Shown here one piece after another: positions 1-6,063 of a DNA stretch of 10,206 nucleotides. Source of the DNA: CBFGRU01 sp965651255 (GTDB lineage: Bacteria; Planctomycetota; Phycisphaerae; Phycisphaerales; SM1A02); assembly GCA_965651255.1 (NCBI GenBank), contig CBFGRU010000105.1:1-10206 (forward strand), read 5' to 3'. Numbering within the stretch: the stretch's first letter is position 1; the number at the start of each line of letters is the position of its first letter. The position numbers and the translations under genes were made by a program. The notes beneath the pieces were generated by a model that saw only the letters and a program-made list of their open reading frames with translations, was not told where the DNA came from and searched no databases.

Positions 1-560
1 GGGAAGTACGTCGCCGTAATCTCCGCCACGTTCCACGCCTGGAACATGTTGCCGCCGGTCACCGCCGAAATCAGCAGCGTGATGCAGAACAGCACGCCGA
101 TCACCGCACCGATCGACTTCAGCCCCCACTTCTCAAACCCTTTCGCCGCAACCCACATCGCCCCGCCGTGCGGGTTCTCTGGGTCATCGGTGTTGCGGTA
201 GATCATCGCCAGCGTCACCTCGGTCATCTTGATCGCCATGCCGAGGAGACCCACGACCCACATCCAGAAGACCGCGCCCGGCCCGCCGAGCGCAATCGCC
301 AGCGCCACGCCGCCGATGTTGCCCAGCCCCACCGTCGCCGAGAGTGCCGTCGAAAGCGCCTGAAAGTGGTTGATCGCGCCGGGGTCGGACTTGTCATCGT
401 ACTTGCCGCGAATCACGGACGTGCCGTGCGTCAACGCGCGGTACTGGCCGAACCCGCTCCAGATGGTGAACACCACGCCGATGCCCAGCACGATGTAGAG
501 CACGTAATCGTGCCAGAGAATGCCGTTAATGGCGTTGAGAATGTCCATGAACTGCTGCAT
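1..560 (-). CDS. AGCS-family sodium:alanine/amino-acid symporter, N-terminal part (cut by window edge)
   Basis: Inner-membrane secondary transporter of the alanine/glycine:cation symporter family, which imports small amino acids with Na+. Only the first 186 residues are in the window; the rest lies beyond the left edge. Seen: a first hydrophobic segment at about residues 19-36, then the family hallmark at about 66-101 (FQALSTALSATVGLGNIGGV followed by ALAIALGGPGAVFWMW), and further membrane segments at about 98-120 and 150-170. The start is ATG at 558-560, preceded by GGGAGG four to five bases upstream; an internal Met four codons later is poorly placed for that site. Two family signatures are altered: the usual VGTGNI reads VGLGNI (Leu79), and the usual GGPMYYI-like segment reads PHGGAMWV (130-137). 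It is therefore a divergent subfamily, and alanine specificity is an assumption. The gene lies downstream of the SNF transporter on the same strand, but 627 nt of repeat-rich DNA separate them, so it probably has its own promoter. Confidence 0.9.
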   Translation of the reverse strand, partial: MQQFMDILNAINGILWHDYVLYIVLGIGVVFTIWSGFGQYRALTHGTSVIRGKYDDKSDPGAINHFQALSTALSATVGLGNIGGVALAIALGGPGAVFWMWVVGLLGMAIKMTEVTLAMIYRNTDDPENPHGGAMWVAAKGFEKWGLKSIGAVIGVLFCITLLISAVTGGNMFQAWNVAEITATYF

Positions 561-593
561 GAGGCCTCCCACTGGTGGTCAGGAATCCCGCAG

Positions 594-622
594 ATCATGC
601 AGGAAGATCGCCCGGAACGCAA
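594..622 (-). promoter_or_regulatory. candidate sigma70-type promoter of the AGCS symporter gene
   Basis: On the minus strand, TTGCGT (617-622) and CATGAT (594-599) are separated by exactly 17 nt. The -10 box ends 33 nt before the ATG at 560, leaving room for a short leader with the GGGAGG ribosome site. Both hexamers match the consensus only moderately, and no expression data are available. The box lies between the 21-bp array and the gene, so the array would be just upstream of the transcription start. Confidence 0.3.
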
Positions 623-693
623 CCGCAGCGGAAGGGGGAAGGAGGAAGGAACCGGAACGACACACACCCGTGCCACAGCCGTGCCGGGGGTGT

Positions 694-924
694 GGACCAC
701 ATCACCGCGCCCGATCGCCAGTTCCCGGGTCGGATGAGCGAATTGGCTGGATGAACGAGCAGTTTCCTGGTGTCCGTTCGCAGCTTCCCTGCACCACCTT
801 GCGACATCCCCGCGCCGCTTCGCGAGTTCCACGTGCCGCTTCGCAAAATCCCCCCTCCGACGCGCGAAATCCCGCCTCCCGCTCGCGAAATCGCCGTTTC
901 AACGGGCACGTGCGCCCGGTCATG
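694..924. repeat. 21-bp-periodic array A, left block (11 units)
   Basis: Eleven consecutive 21-bp units start at 694, 715, 736, 757, 778, 799, 820, 841, 862, 883 and 904 with no insertion or deletion. The most conserved part of the unit is its first 12 bases, around TCGCGAAATCCC. The best copies are those at 799, 820, 841, 862 and 883; units at either end are progressively degenerate, and the last one (904-924) is a transition to the next block. On the minus strand the core reads GGGATTTCGCGA. It fills the space between the 3' end of the SNF transporter gene and the promoter region of the AGCS gene. All frames look equally arbitrary, so I do not treat it as coding. Function unknown. Confidence 0.85.
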
Positions 925-1134
925 TCGCACGATGATCCTTTGCCAGCATGCTGTCACCCGCTGCCAGTCGAACGGCACGGCCCGCCAGCGGGCAATCAGG
1001 GCGTGACAACCGGACGGCCGGGTTTCACTGCAGACAGGGATTCGCTGCCAATCGATCGGCAGCGGGTGACAGCGGGATGGCGGTGGGTCACAGCGCGATG
1101 GCGGGGGGTGACAGTGATGAATCAGCGGTGTCTG
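925..1134. repeat. 21-bp-periodic array A, right block (10 units), second sequence family
   Basis: Ten further 21-bp units continue in the same register as the left block, starting at 925, 946, 967, 988, 1009, 1030, 1051, 1072, 1093 and 1114. Most units end in TGCCA or TGACA. The clearest direct copies are at 1051, 1072 and 1093, with a GCGCGATGGCG-like core followed by GTGACA. Some units are inverted relative to others: CTGTCACCCGCTGCC at 951-965 is the exact reverse complement of 1058-1072. A 22-bp near-palindrome (one mismatched pair) is centred at about 1053.5 (1043-1064), with arms CGCTGCC/GGCAGCG. The core differs from the left block, so two repeat families share one lattice. Function unknown. 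Confidence 0.8.
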
Positions 1135-1149
1135 GTAGCTGAGCGCCCA

Positions 1150-1167
1150 CCCCACAGAAGTGTGGGG
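1150..1167 (-). terminator. hairpin downstream of the SNF transporter gene
   Basis: CCCCACA (1150-1156) and TGTGGGG (1161-1167) form a perfect 7-bp GC-rich stem with a 4-nt loop, 21-38 nt beyond the SNF stop codon on the minus strand. No T-run follows on that strand, so it does not fit a classical intrinsic terminator. A factor-assisted terminator or an RNA 3'-end stabiliser would fit better. Confidence 0.4.
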
Positions 1168-1174
1168 CGATGGG

Positions 1175-1189
1175 GATGCCTTCGGCATC
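1175..1189 (-). other. small hairpin overlapping the SNF stop codon
   Basis: GATGCC (1175-1180) and GGCATC (1184-1189) form a perfect 6-bp stem with a 3-nt loop. The stem overlaps the TGA stop at 1188-1190. Together with the hairpin at 1150-1167 it gives two stacked hairpins at the 3' end of the SNF message, just before the 21-bp array. It is short enough to be a chance occurrence. Confidence 0.35.
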
Positions 1190-3092
1190 AATGCATCACA
1201 TGCCACATCACTTCGTTGGCGTCGATGAGGCCGATCTTCTGGAGGAGGACGATGATGACGAGGATCGGCGCGACAAAGCGCACGAGCAGCAGCCAGCCCT
1301 GGAAGATGAGGCCGTTCACATCCCCCACTTCCGCCTGCTGCATGCGGCGGGGCATGATCCAGCCGGCGTAGATGGCGATGAGCAATCCTCCCAAGGGCAG
1401 CATCCAGTTGCTGGTGAGGTAGTCCATCGTGTCGAAGAAGTTCATGCCGGTGCTTTCTTCCCAGCCGCTCATGGGGTTGCGGCTGTCCATGGAGAAGGCG
1501 ACGGGCAGGCTGACGAGGAAGATCGCGCCGCCGATGGTCCACGCGGCCTTGCGGCGTGACCAGCCGCGCTCATCCATGAAGTAACTCGCAACGACTTCGA
1601 GCAGCGAGATGGATGAGGTGAGAGCGGCGAAGACGAGCAGGCCGAAGAAGACGACGGCGAGGAACATGCCGCCCGCGCCGATTTCGCTGAAGGCCAGCGG
1701 CATGCTCATGAAGACGAGGCCGGGGCCGGCGGCGGCATCCTGATCGAAGGTGAAGATGATGGGGAACATCATCATGCAGGCGAGGAGGGCGACGGCCGTG
1801 TCGAGGAGCGCGATGGCGATCGACTGCTGAACGATTTGCGTCTTTTCGCGCTGGTAACTGCCGTAGGTGATCATGGCGCCCATGCCGAGAGAGAGGGTGA
1901 AGAAGGCGTGGCCGAGCGCTTCGAGGACGCCGGAGGGCTGGAGCTTGTCGACATCGGGCATGAAGACGAAGCGGAGCGCTTCGCCGAAGCCGGACTGGGT
2001 GGCTCCGAAGGCGACCATGATGAGCATGAGCGCGATCAAGGTGGGCATGAGGATGCGACAGGTGCGCTCGATGCCGGCGGAAATGCCGCCGGCGACGATG
2101 GTGATGGTGATGAACATGAAGATGGCGGCCCAGAAGGTGCCAGTGAAGCCATCGGTGGCGAGCGCGCCGAAGGAATCGTTCACGCGCTCGCTGACTGCGG
2201 TGCGGCGTTCGAGCGCTTCCGCGCGTTCGAGGAGCGCGGTTTCATCCTGCGCGAGGGTGCGAATCTCTTCGACCGCGCGGAGCATGGCGTCTTTCTCGGC
2301 GAGGGCGAGGTCATCGTACAACGTGCTCGCTGCGTCGAGATGGGCAGCGTACTGGGGGTTGAGCATGAAGCGCTGCGTCGCATCGCGGTAGGCGGCGCGC
2401 TGCTCATCGGTAATGACCTGCGTGGTGAGGCCGCTCATGCCGGCAAGGGCGAGGGTGTCTTCATCAACGTTCTGCCAGGCGCGCTGGACGGCCTCGGCCT
2501 GGGGAATGTTCTTCACGCCCGACTGCATGAGCGAAGAGATGTACTGGTTGTAGGTGTTGCTGACCGATGGCGGATGAGCGAGCCAGATATCGCGGACCGC
2601 CTGCTGGTAGACATCATCCTTCATGAAGGCGCGCTGAATGAGACGCTGCTGCATCTCTTCGCGCGAGGCAGTCATGCGGTACTCGATGGCGCGCTGCTCG
2701 GCCTGGGCATGGATGGGCGCGGTGAAGTTGGTGAAGGATTTGAGGGTGTAATCCATCGCCCAGCCGGCGACGACGATGTAGAACGAGAGGATGAGAAAGC
2801 CGGCGACGATGCCCATCCAGCCGATGATGGACCAGGGACTCTTGCCGTTCTGGAGGGTGTGAATGGCGGCGACGGGCTGCTTCTGGGCGGCGCGGCCGAT
2901 CATGATCTCGGCCATCATGATGGGAATGCCGACGAGCGCGATGCAGACGAGGTAGATGAGGACGAAGAGTCCGCCGCCGTTCTCGCCGGTGATGTAGGGA
3001 AACTTCCAGATGTTGCCGAGTCCGACGGCCGACCCTGCGGCGGCGAGGATGAAGCCGAGTCGGCTGCCCCAGTAGGCGCGTTCGCTTGACAT
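1188..3092 (-). CDS. SNF-family sodium-dependent amino-acid transporter with an expanded TM3-TM4 loop
   Basis: Inner-membrane Na+-coupled symporter of the neurotransmitter:sodium symporter (LeuT-fold) family, probably importing an amino acid; the substrate cannot be read from sequence. 634 aa from ATG 3092, chosen because AGGGAG lies 9 nt upstream; a TTG at 3125 would add 11 residues but has weaker support. Seen: TM1 with GSAVGLGNIWKFPY at 20-33, in which Gly20, Ala22, Val23 and Asn27 fall at the same numbers as the LeuT sodium ligands; TM3 near 88-112; TM6 motif FFTLSLGMGAM at 397-407; TM8 motif ALTSSISLLE at 490-499, carrying the Thr-Ser pair of the Na2 site; about 11-12 membrane segments. 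Odd: residues ~118-316 between TM3 and TM4 form a ~200-residue hydrophilic, Ala/Glu/Arg-rich, probably helical loop, whereas typical bacterial members total about 440-500 aa. It lies divergent from the operon starting at 3252. Confidence 0.93.
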   Translation of the reverse strand: MSSERAYWGSRLGFILAAAGSAVGLGNIWKFPYITGENGGGLFVLIYLVCIALVGIPIMMAEIMIGRAAQKQPVAAIHTLQNGKSPWSIIGWMGIVAGFLILSFYIVVAGWAMDYTLKSFTNFTAPIHAQAEQRAIEYRMTASREEMQQRLIQRAFMKDDVYQQAVRDIWLAHPPSVSNTYNQYISSLMQSGVKNIPQAEAVQRAWQNVDEDTLALAGMSGLTTQVITDEQRAAYRDATQRFMLNPQYAAHLDAASTLYDDLALAEKDAMLRAVEEIRTLAQDETALLERAEALERRTAVSERVNDSFGALATDGFTGTFWAAIFMFITITIVAGGISAGIERTCRILMPTLIALMLIMVAFGATQSGFGEALRFVFMPDVDKLQPSGVLEALGHAFFTLSLGMGAMITYGSYQREKTQIVQQSIAIALLDTAVALLACMMMFPIIFTFDQDAAAGPGLVFMSMPLAFSEIGAGGMFLAVVFFGLLVFAALTSSISLLEVVASYFMDERGWSRRKAAWTIGGAIFLVSLPVAFSMDSRNPMSGWEESTGMNFFDTMDYLTSNWMLPLGGLLIAIYAGWIMPRRMQQAEVGDVNGLIFQGWLLLVRFVAPILVIIVLLQKIGLIDANEVMWHVMH

Positions 3093-3251
3093 GCGTGGGC
3101 ACTCCCTGATTCTTCTCTCGTTCAACGATGCCTTGCACCGCGGCGGCCGGTGTGTTCAGCCGTGATGCGGGAGGGCGATGATACCGGAAACCGGCGAAAG
3201 CGTGGCTGATTGCACCACGATGATCGTCTCGCTCGCTACGATATCCGCCGC
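3093..3251. promoter_or_regulatory. divergent intergenic region between the SNF gene and the 3252 operon
   Basis: These 159 nt must hold the start signals for both divergent transcription units. On the minus strand a TATCAT box lies about 90 nt before the SNF start but lacks a convincing -35. On the plus strand TACGAT (3237-3242) lies 9 nt before the operon ATG. Small inverted repeats are present: CCGG-AAA-CCGG at 3183-3193 and CACCG...CGGTG around 3134-3150. None is strong enough to call an operator. Confidence 0.35.
3237..3242 (+). promoter_or_regulatory. candidate -10 box for a leaderless operon transcript
   Basis: TACGAT matches the TANNNT -10 pattern and ends 9 nt before the ATG at 3252. 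There is no Shine-Dalgarno sequence upstream of that ATG. Transcription would start at or within a few bases of the start codon. No good -35 is visible at the usual distance. Confidence 0.25.
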
Positions 3252-4241
3252 ATGACCCGATTCGTGCTTCGTACCGATCTTGACCGCGTGATCCTGAGCG
3301 GCTTCGCCCTGCCGCTGGGGATCGTGCCCGATGACCCCACGCCACCGAAGCAGGGCTATACCCTTGCCTACAACCTGGGCGAGGATGACGAGCCGGATAC
3401 GTACACGTTCTCCATCGTGTGTTCGCACGAGAAGGTGGCGACGGTAGCATCGTGGGCATTCAGTCTGCTGCCGGAAGAGATCTCGCCGATCATCGAGATC
3501 GACTCCGCCGATGCGTACCGCGCGACGGATGTGTTTCTGGCGTCGGAGGATTCCCCGATCCCCCGTCGGGACTTCTTCGAGACGTGGCGCGAATTTCTGC
3601 CGCTGCTGCTGGAAGATGGCTCGCTTGGCGTCGGCGCGAATGCGGACGATCCGTTCGTTGAGGTTTTCGTTGATCAATGGAAATCGATCAACATTCATGT
3701 TCCGATCGTGATGCGCGACATCGTGGAAGACGGGCTGGAACAGTTCGGCCTGTACGAGGTGCCGGAAACCTGGCCCCAGCCGGATGACCCGCAGGAAGAA
3801 ACAGCGACCATTCGCCCGATTCTTGATACGAGCAAACCCGAGTACGGGACGTTGGACGATCTGATACTGGAGTTGAAGCGGCGATGGGCGCTGGAACTGA
3901 ATGTTGACCCGGATCGCAATCTTGACCAGGCGGGACGTGATCTGGGCATGACTCTGTGGAACGCGATCGTGATTGCCGAAGATGCATCGGGCGATGATCG
4001 ACGGGGCGCGTTCATCAGCATCTGGCTCTCCGCGCGGTCGCTGAGCGAGGCGGAAGAACTGGTGATGCGCGCGATTGAAGCCAACCCGGAGTGGAGTTTC
4101 TCGGAGATGTACCACCTGAACCGCGTTGCCTATGACGAGCGGCCGGAAGACCTGGCTTCAATCCCGCCGCGTCAGGAGAATGCCGCGATTCACCAGGTGC
4201 GCATCGAACCTTGGGAGGCAGCCAGCGATGAACGCGCCTGA
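3252..4241 (+). CDS. hypothetical acidic protein, first gene of the YkgJ-YkgJ-rsmJ operon
   Basis: Not recognised as a known family. 329 aa from ATG 3252; an upstream in-frame TTG at 3210 is possible but has no ribosome site. The protein is soluble and acidic, with no signal peptide, membrane segment, cysteine cluster or nucleotide-binding loop. The N-terminal part (about 1-110) looks like alternating strands and helices. The middle (about 110-200) has many acidic and aromatic residues and one Pro/Asp-rich stretch near 173-178. The C-terminal part (about 205-285) is predominantly helical and includes LDDLILELKRRWALELN and SEAEELVMRAIEANPEWSF. Codon and base use match the neighbours, so it is not obviously foreign. 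Its last 14 bases overlap the start of the first YkgJ gene, which predicts translational coupling and a shared message. Confidence 0.8.
   Translation: MTRFVLRTDLDRVILSGFALPLGIVPDDPTPPKQGYTLAYNLGEDDEPDTYTFSIVCSHEKVATVASWAFSLLPEEISPIIEIDSADAYRATDVFLASEDSPIPRRDFFETWREFLPLLLEDGSLGVGANADDPFVEVFVDQWKSINIHVPIVMRDIVEDGLEQFGLYEVPETWPQPDDPQEETATIRPILDTSKPEYGTLDDLILELKRRWALELNVDPDRNLDQAGRDLGMTLWNAIVIAEDASGDDRRGAFISIWLSARSLSEAEELVMRAIEANPEWSFSEMYHLNRVAYDERPEDLASIPPRQENAAIHQVRIEPWEAASDERA
4213..4218 (+). promoter_or_regulatory. Shine-Dalgarno site that fixes the start of the first YkgJ gene
   Basis: GGGAGG, 9 nt before the ATG at 4228, lies inside the end of the preceding gene. It decides the start against longer in-frame options upstream, the earliest at 4126. 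Confidence 0.7.
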
Positions 4242-4695
4242 GCGTTCAACGACATCGCCGGAATGGTACGACGAAGGCCTGCGTTTCGGCTGCACGCAAT
4301 GCGGGAACTGCTGTACCGGGCCGCCGGGGTACGTCTGGTTCAACGAAGAAGAAGGCCGCGCACTTGCGCAGCGAATCGGTGTGAGCGAGCGGGAGTTCTA
4401 TCGTCGCTTCGCGCGGCGGGAAGATGATGGCCGCTGGACATTGATCGAACGCGAAACCGAGCACGGCCACGACTGCATCTTCCTGGATCGTACGACGGCG
4501 CCGGGCAAAGCAGTATGCGGCGTCTACGAAGCGCGGCCGGCGCAATGCCGAACCTGGCCGTTCTGGCCGGAGAATCTGCGCACACCGCGGACATGGCATT
4601 CGGTCAAACGCAACACTCCGTGCCCGGGAATGGATCGCGGCCAACTTGTACCAATCGAAGCGATTCGCATTCAGCGTGACCGCGCGCGGGGGTAG
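4228..4695 (+). CDS. YkgJ-family cysteine-cluster (Zn/Fe-binding) protein, copy 1
   Basis: A 155-aa protein of the YkgJ family (putative zinc- or iron-chelating domain). The metal type and biological role are not established for most members. Seen: the C-x2-C-x2-CC signature CTQCGNCC at 22-29, followed by GPPGYVWF at 31-38, then Cys83 (HDCIFLD), Cys97, Cys107 in RPAQCRTWPFWPE, and Cys132 in PCPG. The spacing and the RPxQCRTxPFWPE segment are characteristic. No signal peptide or membrane segment, so cytoplasmic. ATG 4228 is chosen for its GGGAGG site; this start overlaps the upstream gene by 14 nt. The stop at 4693-4695 lies 4 nt before the next gene, which encodes a second, quite different member of the same family. 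The pairing suggests that the two act together, for example as metal-binding partners, but this is inference. Confidence 0.9.
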   Translation: MNAPERSTTSPEWYDEGLRFGCTQCGNCCTGPPGYVWFNEEEGRALAQRIGVSEREFYRRFARREDDGRWTLIERETEHGHDCIFLDRTTAPGKAVCGVYEARPAQCRTWPFWPENLRTPRTWHSVKRNTPCPGMDRGQLVPIEAIRIQRDRARG

Positions 4696-4699
4696 CGGC

Positions 4700-5275
4700 A
4701 TGGAGCATGGGACGCATCTGGTGCGTGCGTGGTTCGAAGCCGCCCGGGATCCTGTGGTTGATGCCGCAATCCGTGCGATGTACGAGCGCGTTCGCTGCGC
4801 CATCGACACGCGGCAACCGCGATGCGTCGCCAGCGGCCGGTGTTGCCAGTTCGAGAAGTTCGATCATCAACTCTTCACGACCGGTCTTGAGGCCGCGTGG
4901 TGCCTTTCGCGGACGAACCAGCGGCTCAGGGTGGATGATGTCAACCGAGCAATGTCGCGCGGCGATTGCCCGTTTCTCATCGACGCCCGCTGCTCGATTC
5001 ATTTGGTAAAGCCGTTTGGATGCCGCGTGTACTTCTGCGATGAACTGGCGATCGACTGGATGCACGATTTGAGCGCTGTCATGCACGCACAGATGGCGGA
5101 ACTGCACATCGAATGCGATGTTCCGTACGTTTACTCGGAATGGCGGGCGATGCTGCATCGCTTCGCGCTCGCCGCAGATGAGGCCCCATCGAACTGGCCA
5201 CTCGTGGATCCTCCCTCCGCTGAACCGATTGAAACACCCGGCCGCTTCACCCCGTTGCGTGTGGTGAACGAATGA
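4700..5275 (+). CDS. YkgJ-family cysteine-cluster (Zn/Fe-binding) protein, copy 2
   Basis: A 191-aa soluble protein of the YkgJ cysteine-cluster superfamily, clearly different from copy 1. Cysteines: Cys42 with Cys48-Cys49 in RCVASGRCCQFEKFDHQLFT (41-60), then Cys90 (DCPFL), Cys98, Cys108 and Cys113 in KPFGCRVYFCDE (104-115). The last two resemble the RP-x-GCR-x-Y-x-CD end of this subfamily. Additional cysteines are at 33, 68 and 139. The function is unknown beyond probable metal binding. The start is ATG 4700, with a GGGGG run 7 nt upstream; a TTG at 4646 in the same frame would overlap copy 1 and has no ribosome site. The gene follows copy 1 after 4 nt and overlaps rsmJ by an ATGA junction (5272-5275), so it belongs to a tightly coupled operon. 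The last 30 residues are Pro-rich and probably disordered. Confidence 0.87.
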   Translation: MEHGTHLVRAWFEAARDPVVDAAIRAMYERVRCAIDTRQPRCVASGRCCQFEKFDHQLFTTGLEAAWCLSRTNQRLRVDDVNRAMSRGDCPFLIDARCSIHLVKPFGCRVYFCDELAIDWMHDLSAVMHAQMAELHIECDVPYVYSEWRAMLHRFALAADEAPSNWPLVDPPSAEPIETPGRFTPLRVVNE

Positions 5276-6003
5276 CGGTGCCGTACCCGCTGTACATCAT
5301 CGCCGAGGCACCCGGGCGAACTGCTGAAGCAGAGGCACTGGCCGCCCAGTGGAATGCCGTTCTCCTGTCCGAGTTGACCGGCCCGCTCGATGGACCCTGT
5401 ATTGCTTTGCGCGACGATGGCAGCGAGCTGCGCAGCGGCCTGCAGCCCGATCGCGGTGGCGTGCGACCGGAGTTTGATGAAGCCAGAATTCGCCGCACGA
5501 CGCGCGCTGATCCTCTCATCCGCGCACTGGGGCGAAGCGTGCGCACGGTTGTCGATGCCACCGCCGGTTGGGGGATAGATGCTTTCACACTCGCCCGTGC
5601 CGGCTACCGAGTGAGAGCGATTGAGCGCCACCCCGTTCTGTTCTTCCTGCTCAATGAGGCGTGGTCGCGTTTCCCGCAGCGTGATCAATTTGATCTGTGC
5701 TTTCTCCATGCCGATGCGCGCACATGGTTGGCACACGCGAGCGACCCCCCCGATGCAGTGCTGATCGATCCCATGTTTCCACCGAAACGCCGCGCCTCTG
5801 CGTTGGCGAAGAAGCCGATGCAACTTCTCCGCCAACTCGCGGGCGAAGATGCCGACGCACGCGATCTCCTGGTGGCGGCACGATCGGTCGCGCGCGAGCG
5901 GGTTGTCGTCAAGCGCAGTGATGATGGTCCCCCGCTGACCGAACCACCATCGTTTTCAATTGCGACCAAGCTCGTACGGTTTGATGTGTACCGACCGGGC
6001 TGA
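5272..6003 (+). CDS. rsmJ: 16S rRNA (guanine-1516-N2)-methyltransferase RsmJ
   Basis: SAM-dependent methyltransferase that makes m2G at position 1516 (E. coli numbering) in the 3' part of 16S rRNA. 243 aa, close to the usual ~250. Seen: SAM-binding motif I VVDATAGWGIDAFTLA at 93-108, the acidic-loop segment RAIERHPV at 115-122, the catalytic-region motif IDPMFPPK at 165-172, followed by ALAKKPM as in E. coli RsmJ, and the C-terminal VVVKRSDDGPPL at 211-222. This order and wording are diagnostic for RsmJ (formerly YhiQ). The start ATG 5272 overlaps the previous stop in an ATGA arrangement, so translation is likely coupled to the second YkgJ gene. RsmJ is best known from Gammaproteobacteria; its place behind two Cys-cluster genes is unusual. 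The gene is followed by a 9-bp hairpin and then rsmE. Confidence 0.92.
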   Translation: MTVPYPLYIIAEAPGRTAEAEALAAQWNAVLLSELTGPLDGPCIALRDDGSELRSGLQPDRGGVRPEFDEARIRRTTRADPLIRALGRSVRTVVDATAGWGIDAFTLARAGYRVRAIERHPVLFFLLNEAWSRFPQRDQFDLCFLHADARTWLAHASDPPDAVLIDPMFPPKRRASALAKKPMQLLRQLAGEDADARDLLVAARSVARERVVVKRSDDGPPLTEPPSFSIATKLVRFDVYRPG

Positions 6004-6009
6004 AACCTT

Positions 6010-6030
6010 TCACCCGACCTTGTCGGGTGA
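6010..6030 (+). terminator. perfect hairpin after rsmJ
   Basis: TCACCCGAC (6010-6018) and GTCGGGTGA (6022-6030) form a perfect 9-bp stem with a 3-nt loop, starting 6 nt after the rsmJ stop. No T-run follows on either strand, so it does not fit a textbook intrinsic terminator. It may be a weak or factor-dependent terminator that separates the operon from rsmE, an mRNA-processing or stability element, or an operator just upstream of the rsmE start. Confidence 0.5.
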
Positions 6031-6050
6031 GCGGTCACCACGATTCGCAC

Positions 6051-6056
6051 TACACT
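6051..6056 (+). promoter_or_regulatory. candidate -10 box of rsmE (leaderless start)
   Basis: TACACT ends 7 nt before the rsmE ATG at 6064, and no Shine-Dalgarno sequence is present. A transcript starting about 7 nt downstream would begin at or near the A of the ATG. No clear -35 is seen at the normal spacing. Confidence 0.3.
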
Positions 6057-6063
6057 CATCGCG

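Noticed and set aside
694..1134. CRISPR array
   Set aside because: Units are contiguous 21-bp imperfect copies with no constant repeat alternating with unique spacers, and no cas gene is present.
520..1542. Long open frames on both strands across the array A region (about 280 and 315 codons) and others nearby
   Set aside because: The 21-bp period is a multiple of three and poor in stops, so several frames stay open at once. The minus-strand frame also runs into the SNF gene in a different frame. No ribosome site or recognisable domain.
1836..3089. A 417-codon open frame antisense to the SNF transporter gene
   Set aside because: Composition is the typical Gly/Glu/Asp/His-rich shadow of a GC-rich membrane-protein gene; the sense strand has unmistakable family motifs.
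3210..3251. TTG at 3210 as the start of the operon's first gene
   Set aside because: No ribosome site; the ATG at 3252 is the first ATG in frame and sits behind a plausible -10 box.
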